Assembly: GCA_035605975.1 (NCBI GenBank)
Contig: DATNGG010000104.1
Span: forward strand, 1 to 64,000
Direction of reading: 5' to 3'
Source: CAIKMD01 sp035605975
GTDB taxonomy: Bacteria; Pseudomonadota; Alphaproteobacteria; ATCC43930; CGMCC-115725
Length of the DNA: 64,000 bases
Position numbers and translations under genes: made by a program. Below the pieces are notes generated by a model that did not search any database, was not told where the DNA came from, and saw only the letters and a list, made by a program, of their open reading frames with translations. This document shows positions 16,967 to 25,221 of the stretch, piece after piece (position 1 is the stretch's first letter; every line of letters starts with the position of its first letter).

Positions 16967-17114
16967 GGCGCGATTGTGCCTCGGCAGCGGCCGAAAAAGC
17001 AAACCGCCGCGGCGCTTGCTGCCGGCTTTCGGGCAATCGCGGCCGAAGGCGAGGGGCGCAGCGCCGAAGGCCCCGATTTCGGCCGGCGAGTCGCCGAAAT
17101 ATCGACATGAAAGC

Positions 17115-17143
17115 CTTGTGATTTCCCTTGGGCACCCAATTTT
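17115..17143 (+). promoter_or_regulatory. possible heat-shock-type (sigma-32) promoter before hfq
   Basis: CTTGTG at 17115-17120 is followed, after 14 bases, by CCCAATTTT at 17135-17143. This loosely resembles the RpoH pattern CTTGAA-N13/14-CCCCATnT. E. coli hfq has RpoH-dependent promoters, so the match is suggestive. A standard sigma-70 promoter with good spacing was not obvious in the 240 bases before hfq. Weak evidence. Confidence 0.25.
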
Positions 17144-17176
17144 GCTATCCAGTGGTCTGAGGCTTAAATCCGCCTC

Positions 17177-17202
17177 GCGCTCCCGGTCGGGAGGCGCCTT
17201 TT
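17177..17202 (+). terminator. GC-rich hairpin with short T-run in the hfq leader
   Basis: GCGCTCCC at 17177-17184 pairs with GGGAGGCGC at 17189-17197 around a GGTC loop, with one bulged G. It is followed by CTTTTC. The form is that of an intrinsic terminator, yet it sits about 40 bases before the hfq ATG on the same strand. It could be an attenuator, a structured leader or the end of a small RNA made from 17115-17200. No coding sequence lies between. Confidence 0.4.
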
Positions 17203-17242
17203 CATCCGACCGGCCGCAATAAACTCAAGAAGGGGAACCCCC

Positions 17243-17494
17243 ATGTCGTCCGAAAAAACTCAAAACGTTCAGGACGTTTTTCTGAACAATGTTCGCAAGA
17301 ACAAGACCCCCGTCACCGTCTTCCTCGTCAACGGCGTCAAGCTCCAGGGTATCATTACCTGGTTCGACAATTTCTGCGTCCTGCTGCGCCGCGACGCCCA
17401 TTCGCAACTCGTCTACAAGCACGCGATCTCCACGGTGATGCCGGCGGCTCCGATTCAGCTCTTCGAGCCCGGACAGGCGACTGAAGAAGTCTGA
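17243..17494 (+). CDS. hfq: RNA chaperone Hfq
   Basis: An 83-residue Sm-like protein. Sm1 includes VQDVFLNNVRKNKTPVTVFL and VNGVKLQGIITWFDNFCVLLRR, and Sm2 is LVYKHAISTVMP, with the YKHA signature. It forms a hexameric ring that pairs small RNAs with mRNAs and affects translation and decay, including nitrogen regulation in related bacteria. Length is normal for Alphaproteobacteria, with a short acidic tail. AAGGGG lies about eight bases before the ATG. hflX starts four bases after the stop, the usual hfq-hflX pair. Confidence 0.97.
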   Translation: MSSEKTQNVQDVFLNNVRKNKTPVTVFLVNGVKLQGIITWFDNFCVLLRRDAHSQLVYKHAISTVMPAAPIQLFEPGQATEEV

Positions 17495-17498
17495 CGGC

Positions 17499-18818
17499 AT
17501 GGACGCTGCGGCTGGCGGCCGCGAAGCGTCGGTCGGACGCTGCCTCGTCATCCATCCGTGTCTCAAGACCGCGGCTGCACGCAAAGGCAACGCCGGCCGA
17601 TCGCCCGAGATGCGGCTCCAAGAGGCGGTCGGGCTCGCCCGCGCCATCGCGCTCGATGTCGTCGAGGCCGAGATCGCGCGCGTCGCCCAGTGGCGTCCTT
17701 CGACGTTGCTCGGCAGCGGCGCCGTCGCGCATTTCGCCGAAACGATCAAGGCTCGGGAGGTTGCAGTCGTCGTCATCGACGCCGCCCTGACGCCGGTGCA
17801 GCAGCGCAATCTCGAGCGCGACTGGACATGCAAGGTCATTGACCGCACCGGCCTCATCCTCGAGATTTTCGGCGCGCGCGCCCGCACCCATGAGGGAAGC
17901 CTGCAGGTCGAGCTTGCGGCGCTGACCTATCAGCGCTCGCGGCTGGTGCGGTCCTGGACCCATCTCGAGCGGCAGCGCGGCGGCTTCGGCTTTCTCGGCG
18001 GTCCCGGCGAAAGCCAGCTCGAAATGGACCGCCGCCTCATCACCGACCGCATCGCGCATCTGAAGCGCGAGCTCGAGGGCGTGAAACGTACGCGCGCGCT
18101 CCATCGCGAGGCGCGCAAGCGCGTGCCCTATCCGGTGGTGGCGCTGGTCGGCTATACCAATGCCGGCAAATCGACTTTGTTCAACCGGCTGACCCGCGCC
18201 GAGGTGGTTGCCGCGGACATGCTGTTCGCAACGCTCGATCCGACGATGCGGCGACTGCCGCTGCCCTCCGGACGCACCGCGATCCTCTCCGACACGGTCG
18301 GCTTCGTGTCCGATCTGCCGACGCCGCTGGTTGCGGCTTTCCGCGCGACGCTCGAAGAGGTGACCGCCGCCGATCTCATCGTTCATGTACGCGACATCCA
18401 CCATCCCGAGAGCGAAGCGCAGCGCGACGATGTCCATGCCGTGCTGACGGAGCTCGGCCTCGGCGAGACCGTGGAGAATGGGCTGATCGAAGCGCTCAAC
18501 AAGATCGATTTGCTGGCGACGGAGCAGCGCACGGCGCTTCACAACCAGGCCCGGCGCAACCGCGACACGGTTCCGCTCTCGGCGGCGACGGGCGAGGGCT
18601 GCGAGGCGCTGGTCGCCTTGCTCGATCGCCGGCTCGAGCGCGATCGCCGCCGCGTGCGGCTCGAAGTGCCGTTGAGCGATGGCGCGGCGATCGCCTGGCT
18701 TTATCGCCATGGCGAGGTGCTGGAGCGGCGCGATGACGAGCATCATGCCCATGTCGAGGTGCTGCTGAGCGATGCCGATCTCGGCCGGTTTCGGGGGTCT
18801 TTTCTTGAAATTCAATAA
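17499..18818 (+). CDS. hflX: GTPase HflX
   Basis: A 439-residue Obg-HflX-type GTPase. The N-terminal HflX domain contains STLLGSGAV and ends in the glycine-rich linker RGGFGFLGGPGESQLE. The G domain has G1 GYTNAGKSTLFN, G3 DTVGFVSDLP, G4 NKID and G5 SAATGEG. HflX binds the large ribosomal subunit and splits stalled ribosomes, for example after heat stress. It follows hfq by four bases. Length and motifs are complete. No mazG or other usual partner follows directly; the next gene is a lipoprotein 133 bases on. Confidence 0.95.
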   Translation: MDAAAGGREASVGRCLVIHPCLKTAAARKGNAGRSPEMRLQEAVGLARAIALDVVEAEIARVAQWRPSTLLGSGAVAHFAETIKAREVAVVVIDAALTPVQQRNLERDWTCKVIDRTGLILEIFGARARTHEGSLQVELAALTYQRSRLVRSWTHLERQRGGFGFLGGPGESQLEMDRRLITDRIAHLKRELEGVKRTRALHREARKRVPYPVVALVGYTNAGKSTLFNRLTRAEVVAADMLFATLDPTMRRLPLPSGRTAILSDTVGFVSDLPTPLVAAFRATLEEVTAADLIVHVRDIHHPESEAQRDDVHAVLTELGLGETVENGLIEALNKIDLLATEQRTALHNQARRNRDTVPLSAATGEGCEALVALLDRRLERDRRRVRLEVPLSDGAAIAWLYRHGEVLERRDDEHHAHVEVLLSDADLGRFRGSFLEIQ

Positions 18819-18951
18819 TCAAATCGACCACTCTCATTTAAGCGATTAGGCCGAATTTCCGCCAAAGTTCTTGAAACGTTCTTGTTCTGAGTCCGGACTT
18901 GAATTAGCATTCAAGGTCGATCTTTGGCGTCGAGAATCTTTGGATGGGATC

Positions 18952-19896
18952 ATGCGGTGCGGAATCCGGGGTGCGACGATTGCCGCTTTGCTTGCCTGTT
19001 CGCTTGCGTCGTGCCTTCCGCCGCCCCGGTTGGAGAACACGCCGCCAGTCGTCAAGACCGACGAATTCAGCAAGACCATTGAGATCAGAGGGCCCGCACG
19101 GCGAATCGATTTCAGCCTGGGCTATTACGTCTTCTACAATCTTTTCACTGTCGTCGACAAACAGACGCACTCCTATCGCCATCAGCTCGGCGTCGATGTC
19201 GTGTACGACACGCTCAACCAGATCGGCTATCGCTACGCCGCCGATGACACGGCACAGAGCCTGCGACTCACGACCGTGGCGCGGACGCGCAGCCGCGTGT
19301 GCAAGGACTGCACGCGCGAGGAGGTCTTCGATGTCGACTTGCCCGATGCCGCGTTGCGCTCACATATGCAAAGCGGATATCGGATCAAAATGTCCTCCGT
19401 GCTGAAGGAGTACCTGATCGTCGAAATCCTTCCGCAGATGATCGCGGCGCAATACGCGGCTCTGGAGCAGGTGATTGGGCCGGCAGCGGCGAGGCCGCCA
19501 GAGCGGTTGCGGGCACCGGCGACGCAGAACGGCGCTCTCGATATGCCCGCCGATCCCAACGCCCCTGGAGCAAAGACAAACACTGTTGCACCTCCGCCGC
19601 AGCCGCCGGCGGGATTGGCCACCGATCGCAACATCGGCCTCGAAATGCTGCCGCAATCGACGGGGGCGATGACTCACGGCTCGATGCATGGCGCCGTAAT
19701 TCTTGCCGTCATTCCCGGCAGCGCGGCCGAGGCTGCGGGCGTGCGCGGCGGCGATCTCATCGTCAAGCTGGATGGCAAGCCGGTCGAATCCGGCAAGGAG
19801 ATTCTCGATCTTCTCGCCAAAGCGAAGCCGCACAGCATCGTCACCATCGAGATTTTGCGCGGTTCCGCCCATGTCGTTGCGCGTATAAAATTGTAA
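18952..19896 (+). CDS. lipoprotein with C-terminal PDZ domain
   Basis: A 314-residue protein with a lipobox (SLASC, Cys21) after a short signal peptide. Residues 40-175 form an unrecognised domain (TIEIRGPARRIDFSLGYYVF, and a CKDC pair), and 185-220 is a Pro/Ala-rich linker. Residues about 225-314 are a PDZ domain with VILAVIPGSAAEAAGVRGGD and LIVKLDGKPVES. There is no protease domain, so it is probably an envelope adaptor. The ATG at 18952 was chosen because it directly starts the signal peptide. It is monocistronic or loosely linked to the dehydrogenase 33 bases downstream. Confidence 0.75.
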   Translation: MRCGIRGATIAALLACSLASCLPPPRLENTPPVVKTDEFSKTIEIRGPARRIDFSLGYYVFYNLFTVVDKQTHSYRHQLGVDVVYDTLNQIGYRYAADDTAQSLRLTTVARTRSRVCKDCTREEVFDVDLPDAALRSHMQSGYRIKMSSVLKEYLIVEILPQMIAAQYAALEQVIGPAAARPPERLRAPATQNGALDMPADPNAPGAKTNTVAPPPQPPAGLATDRNIGLEMLPQSTGAMTHGSMHGAVILAVIPGSAAEAAGVRGGDLIVKLDGKPVESGKEILDLLAKAKPHSIVTIEILRGSAHVVARIKL

Positions 19897-19929
19897 AACC
19901 AAGAGATAACGCGCAACGACGGAGGCGGC

Positions 19930-20796
19930 ATGAAACTGGCATTCATCGGGCTTGGCGTGATGGGCTTCCCCATGGCGGGGCATCTCGCCAAGGCCGGGCA
20001 CCAGGTCACGGTCTACAATCGCACCGCGGCAAAAGCGCAGGCCTGGACGGCGCAACATGGCGGCGCGCTGCGCGCAACGCCGGCCGAGGCAGCGCAAGGC
20101 GCCGAGCTCGTTTTCACCTGCGTCGGCAATGACGACGATGTGCGCGCGGTGACGCTCGGCGAGGGCGGCGCGCTCGCCGGCATGGGCAAGGGCGCGGTCC
20201 TCGTCGATCACACCACCGCCTCGGCAGAGCTCGCGCGCGAACTCGATCGCGCGGCGAAGGCGAGGGGGCTGGGCTTTCTCGACGCGCCGGTTTCGGGCGG
20301 GCAGGCCGGAGCCGAGACCGGCAAGCTCACGGTGATGGTCGGCGGCGAGGCGGCAAGCTTTCAGCGCGCCGAGCCGGTGATGGCGCATTACGGCCGTGCC
20401 GTCACGCATATGGGGCCGGCGGGCAACGGCCAGCTCACCAAGATGGTCAATCAGATTCTGATCGCCGGGCTGGTGCAGGGTCTCGCCGAAGGCCTCAATT
20501 TCGCGACGCGCGCCGGGCTCGATGCGAAGAAGGCGGCGGGTGTCATCGCCAAGGGCGCGGCGCAATCCTGGCAGCTCGAGAACCGGTTCGAGACCATGCT
20601 TCAAGGCAAGTTCGATTTCGGCTTCGCGGTCGATTGGATGCGCAAGGATCTCGGCATTTGCCTCGCCGAGGCGCGGCGCAACAAGTCGGCGCTGCCGGTG
20701 ACGGCGCTGGTCGATCAATTCTACGAGCGCGTGCAGGAGCGCGGCGGCGGACGCTGGGACACGTCGAGCCTCATCCACCTGTTGTCGAAGCCCTGA
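19930..20796 (+). CDS. beta-hydroxyacid dehydrogenase (3-hydroxyisobutyrate type)
   Basis: A 288-residue NAD(P)-dependent enzyme. The N-terminal Rossmann loop is FIGLGVMGFPMAGHLAKAGH. The substrate motif is FLDAPVSGGQAGAETGKLT near residue 117. The catalytic lysine lies in GNGQLTKMVNQ near residue 170. The C-terminal half is the all-alpha dimer domain. The family covers 3-hydroxyisobutyrate, tartronate semialdehyde and glyoxylate reductases, and the sequence alone does not decide between them. A strong GGAGG precedes the ATG at 19930. The Asn-Arg after the second strand (VYNRT) hints at NADP preference. Confidence 0.88.
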   Translation: MKLAFIGLGVMGFPMAGHLAKAGHQVTVYNRTAAKAQAWTAQHGGALRATPAEAAQGAELVFTCVGNDDDVRAVTLGEGGALAGMGKGAVLVDHTTASAELARELDRAAKARGLGFLDAPVSGGQAGAETGKLTVMVGGEAASFQRAEPVMAHYGRAVTHMGPAGNGQLTKMVNQILIAGLVQGLAEGLNFATRAGLDAKKAAGVIAKGAAQSWQLENRFETMLQGKFDFGFAVDWMRKDLGICLAEARRNKSALPVTALVDQFYERVQERGGGRWDTSSLIHLLSKP

Positions 20797-20827
20797 GCCT
20801 GCCCACGAGCGTGCGGAATGCCCACGC

Positions 20828-20856
20828 TTGACAAGGCGCGGTGCGCTCTCGATTCT
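20828..20856 (+). promoter_or_regulatory. putative sigma-70 promoter of the 20892 binding protein
   Basis: A perfect TTGACA at 20828-20833 is followed by 17 bases and GATTCT at 20851-20856, a three-of-six match to TATAAT. Transcription would start near 20863, leaving a leader of about 30 bases with GGGAGGG before the ATG. It implies the binding protein is transcribed independently of the dehydrogenase. Confidence 0.5.
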
Positions 20857-20891
20857 TTCGCAAAATGCCGGAAGAGATCGGGGAGGGCAGC

Positions 20892-21902
20892 ATGCGCCGC
20901 ATTCAAATCCTAGCCGCCACCATTATCGCAACGCTCGTCGCGGGCAGCTTCGCCGCGCGCGCCGACGAGCCACTCAAAATCCGCATCGCCTGGGTCGTGC
21001 CGGTCGGCAATTGGGCGTCGATCATCTACGAGAAAAAGGATCTGATGACCCATTACGGCAAGACCTACACGGTCGAGCCGACGCATTTCGGCGGCACGCC
21101 GCCGATGATCACCGCGCTTGCCGCGGGCGAGCTCGACATCGCCGATCTCGCCTATTCGTCCTTCGCGACCGCGGTCGAGAATGCCGGCATGAAGGATTTG
21201 AAGTTCATCGCCGACGAGGCGCAGGACGGCGCGCATGGCCATGAGTCCGGTTCCTATTGGGTCTTAAAAGACGGGCCGATCCACAAGGTCGCCGATCTCA
21301 AGGGCAAGGTGATTGCCGATGTCGGCGCGGGCTCCGCCGTCGATATCGCCATCCGCGCGATGCTGAAGAAGAACGGGCTCGAGACGCCGCGCGACTACAC
21401 GATCGTCGAGGCGGGTTTCCCGAACATGGAGGCGCTCCTCTCCTCGAAAAAGGCCGATCTCGTTGCCGGCGTGCAACCCTTCACTTTGAAGCCCAGCTTC
21501 AAGGCGATCGCCCGGCCGCTCTTCACCTCGGCCGAAGCGCTTGGCGGCCCGACGCAATTCGTGATCTGGACCGCGCATTCCGACTACATTGCCAAGCACC
21601 GTGCTGTGCTTGTCGACATGTTCGAGGACGCGATCCGCGTGACGCGCTGGATGACCGATCCCAAGAACCACGACGCCGTGGTCGAGATCGCCTCGAAGCT
21701 GACGAAGCAGCCCGCGGCGCAGCTGCAATATGTGTTCAGCAAGACGGATCTCTATCGCGATCCGAACATGATGCCGAACATCCCCAATCTGCAGCGCGCG
21801 GTCGACGCGCAGCACGAGGTCGGCTTCCTGAAGCACAAGCTCGATGTCGCGCCTTACGCCGATCTCAGCATGATCAAGGAAGCCGCCGCGCGCATCAAAT
21901 AG
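20892..21902 (+). CDS. ABC transporter substrate-binding protein, NMT1/THI5-like
   Basis: A 336-residue periplasmic binding protein. The N terminus is a signal peptide (MRRIQILAATIIATLVAGSF, cleaved near ARADE). The mature part has the NMT1/TauA layout: KIRIAWVVPVGNWAS, GGTPPMITALAAGELDIADLA, VADLKGKVIADVGAGSAVDIAI and MEALLSSKKADLVAG. Such proteins bind sulfonates, nitrate, pyrimidine precursors or aromatic acids. No permease or ATPase gene is adjacent. GGGAGGG precedes the ATG at 20892. It is convergent with the exported amidohydrolase, which may act on a related compound. Confidence 0.85.
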   Translation: MRRIQILAATIIATLVAGSFAARADEPLKIRIAWVVPVGNWASIIYEKKDLMTHYGKTYTVEPTHFGGTPPMITALAAGELDIADLAYSSFATAVENAGMKDLKFIADEAQDGAHGHESGSYWVLKDGPIHKVADLKGKVIADVGAGSAVDIAIRAMLKKNGLETPRDYTIVEAGFPNMEALLSSKKADLVAGVQPFTLKPSFKAIARPLFTSAEALGGPTQFVIWTAHSDYIAKHRAVLVDMFEDAIRVTRWMTDPKNHDAVVEIASKLTKQPAAQLQYVFSKTDLYRDPNMMPNIPNLQRAVDAQHEVGFLKHKLDVAPYADLSMIKEAAARIK

Positions 21903-21943
21903 CGGTGCCGGCGGAGGGTGGCACCGCCTGTCTCGCCAGCCCG

Positions 21944-23425
21944 CTAAATCTTGAAGCTCTCGGCGAAGATGTCGGGCTTGTGGCCGGTCTTGGCGAAGAG
22001 ATAGCGGCGCGACTCATCCGCCAGCTTGCGGATATGCGCCGGATCGACGCCGACCAGCTTGCCGTGGCGCTTCTTGACGACGCCGCCGATGATGACGGTA
22101 TCGACATTGCTGCGGTCCGCCGCGGCGACCACCGTGCCGATCGCGTTGTTGGACGGATAGAGATTGATGTCGTCCGTCCGGATCAGCACCAGATCGGCCT
22201 CCTTGCCGGGCGCGAGCGTGCCGATCTTGTCGGCGAGCCCGGCGCAGACCGCGCCGTTGACCGTCGCGCATTCGAGCACGTCGCGCACCGAAACCGGGGC
22301 GGGCGCCTTCGCATCGCCATTGACGCGGCGGTTGGTCGCAACAGCCCGCTGGATGTGAAAGGCGACGCGCATCTCGGTGAACATGTCGGTGCTGTAGGAG
22401 GTCTCGTTGTCGATGCTGAAGCCCGGCTTCAAGCCGTGATCGAGCGCGTGCTGATAGGCGGGAAAGCCTTCGCCGAGCCCATATTGCGAATCGGAGCGCG
22501 GGCAGACATCGATGGTGACGCCCGCCTTCTTGATGTTCTGCCAGGTGCTTTCCGGCAGATTGCCGCAATGGTTGAAGGTGACGTCCGGTCCCAAGAGGTT
22601 TTCGGCGGCGAATTGATCCATCATCTTCGCCATCACCGGGCCCTGAAACTCCATGGTGATGCGCAGGCCGAGCTGGCGCGCCAGCGCCCATTGCTCGCGC
22701 ACCGGCCCCGCGAAAATCCGCAGGGTGACGAGCTGGTCGTCCGACGCGAAGAACTGCTTCTTGAGCCGCGACAGATCTTGCGGCCATTGATGGTCCCAGT
22801 CGCCGGCTTGCGGCGCGCCCGAGGCGTGCACGCCGCGGATGCCGGAATCGAACAGCGCCTTGATCGCCATGTCGGAATGCTTGGCGCTGCGCGAATTGTG
22901 CGAATTGTCGATGATGCAGGTAATGCCGCTGTCGATGCAGCCCAAGGCCGTGACGAGATTGCCCGCATACATATCCTCCGGCCGATAGGCCTTGGCGAAG
23001 GATTGATGCGTCGCCGCGGAATAGGCGTCGAGCGTCGCCGCATTCGGGTTGATGCGCCGCAGCTGGCCTTCCCAGGAGTGACGATGCGCGTCGACGAAGC
23101 CCGGAATCGCGATCATGTTGGACGCGTCGATCGTCTCCGCGCCCGAAACATTGAGCGCGCCGCCCACGGCAACGAGCTTCTTGCCTTCGATGAGGATATC
23201 GCCTTGGACGACGTCACCGATTTTCGGATCCATGCTGATGATGGTGGCGCGCCTCACAAGAATACGCGCCGGCGAGCGCGCGGCCGCCGGGGCGGTGCCC
23301 GATCCCGCCGCCAGGGCCTGCCCGGCAAGCGTGCGCTCGGCGGCGACGCCGGCGGCGATGCCCGCGCTCGCTTTCATCAAGCCGCGCCGCGAAATTCCCG
23401 ATCCCGTTGTTCTCGAGCCCCTCAT
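21944..23425 (-). CDS. Tat-exported amidohydrolase (cytosine deaminase/TRZ-ATZ group)
   Basis: A 493-residue metal-dependent hydrolase with a twin-arginine signal (ISRRGLMKASAGIAAG). The metal site begins with GFVDAHRHSWEGQ, followed by a His in FNHCGN and an Asp near SIDNET. The C-terminal ATVNGAVCAGLADKIGTLAPGKEADLVLI is typical of the TRZ/ATZ/guanine deaminase group, which removes amino or chloro groups from heterocycles. Export through Tat means it acts in the periplasm with metal already bound. The substrate is unknown. It is convergent with an orphan binding protein. Confidence 0.87.
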   Translation of the reverse strand: MRGSRTTGSGISRRGLMKASAGIAAGVAAERTLAGQALAAGSGTAPAAARSPARILVRRATIISMDPKIGDVVQGDILIEGKKLVAVGGALNVSGAETIDASNMIAIPGFVDAHRHSWEGQLRRINPNAATLDAYSAATHQSFAKAYRPEDMYAGNLVTALGCIDSGITCIIDNSHNSRSAKHSDMAIKALFDSGIRGVHASGAPQAGDWDHQWPQDLSRLKKQFFASDDQLVTLRIFAGPVREQWALARQLGLRITMEFQGPVMAKMMDQFAAENLLGPDVTFNHCGNLPESTWQNIKKAGVTIDVCPRSDSQYGLGEGFPAYQHALDHGLKPGFSIDNETSYSTDMFTEMRVAFHIQRAVATNRRVNGDAKAPAPVSVRDVLECATVNGAVCAGLADKIGTLAPGKEADLVLIRTDDINLYPSNNAIGTVVAAADRSNVDTVIIGGVVKKRHGKLVGVDPAHIRKLADESRRYLFAKTGHKPDIFAESFKI

Positions 23426-23485
23426 AGCGTCCCTCCCGCGCGTTGATTGTTATCGAGGGAGCCTAGCCGAGCGGCTCAGGGTTTT

Positions 23486-24280
23486 TCACCCATATTTCCG
23501 CTCTTCGGCCTTGGCCCATTGCCATTGCGCCTCCATCTCGTCGAGCGTCGCGGCACCGGGCGTTTTGCCTAGGGCGGCGAGGCGCTCTTCGACGCGGCGG
23601 AAGCGGCGCTCGAATTTGCGGCAGGCGCGGCGCAGCGCCTGTTCGGGATCGGTCTCGAGCCGGCGCGCGAGGTTGACGACGGCAAAGAGCAGATCGCCGA
23701 GCTCGTCCTCGATCCGCTCGGCGCCCTCGCTCATGGCGCCGCGCAGCTCGGCGATTTCTTCGTCGATCTTGGCAAAGATCGGCGCGACTTCCGGCCAGTC
23801 GAAACCGACCCGGGCGGCGCGGCGCTGCAGCTTTGCGGCGCGGGTGAGGGCGGGCAGACCGACGCCGACGCCGTCGAGCGCGCTCGCCGCGCCCTGGGCA
23901 CTGCGCTCGGCGGCTTTCTGTTCTTCCCAGGCCAAAGTCTGCGCCGCGGCGGTCGCGATCTCGGCCTCGCCGAAGACATGCGGATGCCGTCGCACCATCT
24001 TGTCGGCGATGGCCTTCGCGACATCGTTGAAGGCGAAGCCGCCGGCTTCCTCGGACATGCGCGCGTGGAAGACGACCTGGAAGAGCAGGTCGCCCAGCTC
24101 GTCCTTGAGGGCAGCGGGATCGCCGGTCTCGCAAGCCTCGGCGACCTCGTAGGCTTCCTCGATCGTGTAGGGCGCGATGGTCTTGAAGCTCTGCGCCAGG
24201 TCCCAGGGGCAGCCGACGCGCGGATCGCGGAGCCGCGCCATGATGGCCAAGAGAGGGTCCAGATCGGGCGAGGCGGTCAT
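23486..24280 (-). CDS. mazG: nucleoside triphosphate pyrophosphohydrolase MazG
   Basis: A 264-residue tandem MazG protein. The first module has the metal motif EEAYEVAEA and DELGDLLFQVVFHA. The second has KIDEEIAELRGA and EDELGDLLFAVVNLARR. It hydrolyses all canonical NTPs to NMP and pyrophosphate, acts as a house-cleaning enzyme and can lower (p)ppGpp. Length and the repeated EExxE/ELGD motifs are normal. It lies downstream of the tatD/metallo-hydrolase run but is separated by about 170 bases with an AT-rich palindrome, suggesting its own promoter. Confidence 0.95.
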   Translation of the reverse strand: MTASPDLDPLLAIMARLRDPRVGCPWDLAQSFKTIAPYTIEEAYEVAEACETGDPAALKDELGDLLFQVVFHARMSEEAGGFAFNDVAKAIADKMVRRHPHVFGEAEIATAAAQTLAWEEQKAAERSAQGAASALDGVGVGLPALTRAAKLQRRAARVGFDWPEVAPIFAKIDEEIAELRGAMSEGAERIEDELGDLLFAVVNLARRLETDPEQALRRACRKFERRFRRVEERLAALGKTPGAATLDEMEAQWQWAKAEERKYG

Positions 24281-24369
24281 GCGAGAGGCTCCATGCTGCG
24301 GGAAAGCAAATGCCGGAAAATCAGGAATTTAGCCGAGCTGTGGATTCTCGGCCCTGAACACATTTCGCG

Positions 24370-24385
24370 CATAATGTATATTATG
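24370..24385. promoter_or_regulatory. AT-rich palindrome upstream of mazG
   Basis: CATAAT-GTAT-ATTATG is a perfect 16-base dyad in an otherwise GC-rich sequence, about 90 bases upstream of the mazG ATG. It lies in the only AT-rich patch between mazG and the metallo-hydrolase gene. It could be an operator or part of an AT-rich promoter; TATA-like strings occur within it on both strands. Confidence 0.35.
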
Positions 24386-24450
24386 GGAAATTAGAGATAA
24401 GGGTCGGCAGGGTATATTGCCAGCGATGCTTCGGCACCGCCCGGTCAGCC

Positions 24451-25221
24451 TCAGAGCTCGATGACCAGCCCGTCATAGCCCGGCTCGACCCCCGGAGGCA
24501 GTTCGGCGGCAAGCGTTGCGTAATCGAGGCTCTGATCCATATGCGTGAAGATCGCGCGGCGCGGCTTGACGCGGCTGATCCATTGGAGCGTGCGCGCCAC
24601 ATGGCTGTGCGTCGGATGCGGCGCGCGGCGGATGCAATCGACGATCCAGACCTCGATGCCGGCGAGCGCGGCAAAGGCCGCGTCGTCGAGCTGGAATGCA
24701 TCCGTCGAATAAGCAAAGCGGCCGAAGCGAAAGCCCTGGGTGCGCGAAAAGCCGTGATCCTGCGTGAACGGCACCACGGCCATGCCGGCGGCGGTGAACG
24801 GTCCGGCAATCTCATGAGGCTCGACCGACGGCTTGTAGAACGCCGTTTTCGCCTCGGGATCGATCGGCGCGAAGATATAGCGGAACCGCGCCTTGAGCTC
24901 GGCCATGGTTCCGGGATCGGCAAAGATCGGCAGCGGCTTGCCCATCATGCGGTTGATCGAGCGTAGATCGTCGATGCCGTGGGTGTGATCGGCATGGCTG
25001 TGCGTGAAGAGCACGGCATCGACGCGGGTGATGCCGGCATCGAGCATCTGCTCGCGCAGGTCGGGCGATGTGTCGACGAGCACGGCGGCGCCCGCCTCCT
25101 CGACCAGGATCGAGACGCGCCGCCGGCGGTTCTTCGGGTTCTTGGGATCGCAATCGCCCCAATCGCCGCCGATGCGCGGCACACCCCAAGACGGTCCGCT
25201 GCCGAGCATCGTCACCCGCAT
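24451..25221 (-). CDS. metallo-beta-lactamase-fold hydrolase (PhnP-like)
   Basis: A 256-residue metallo-hydrolase. It has LGSGPSWGVPRIGGDWGDCD at the N terminus and the metal motif FTHSHADHTHGIDD near residue 77. Later ligands lie in VVPFTQDHGFS and VARTLQWI, and IFTHMDQSLD is near the C terminus. PhnP members are cyclic phosphodiesterases, and related proteins are tRNase Z-like. Its place after metG and tatD is conserved in Alphaproteobacteria, but its cellular substrate there is not established. The ATG overlaps the tatD stop by one base (TGATG). Confidence 0.88.
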   Translation of the reverse strand: MRVTMLGSGPSWGVPRIGGDWGDCDPKNPKNRRRRVSILVEEAGAAVLVDTSPDLREQMLDAGITRVDAVLFTHSHADHTHGIDDLRSINRMMGKPLPIFADPGTMAELKARFRYIFAPIDPEAKTAFYKPSVEPHEIAGPFTAAGMAVVPFTQDHGFSRTQGFRFGRFAYSTDAFQLDDAAFAALAGIEVWIVDCIRRAPHPTHSHVARTLQWISRVKPRRAIFTHMDQSLDYATLAAELPPGVEPGYDGLVIEL

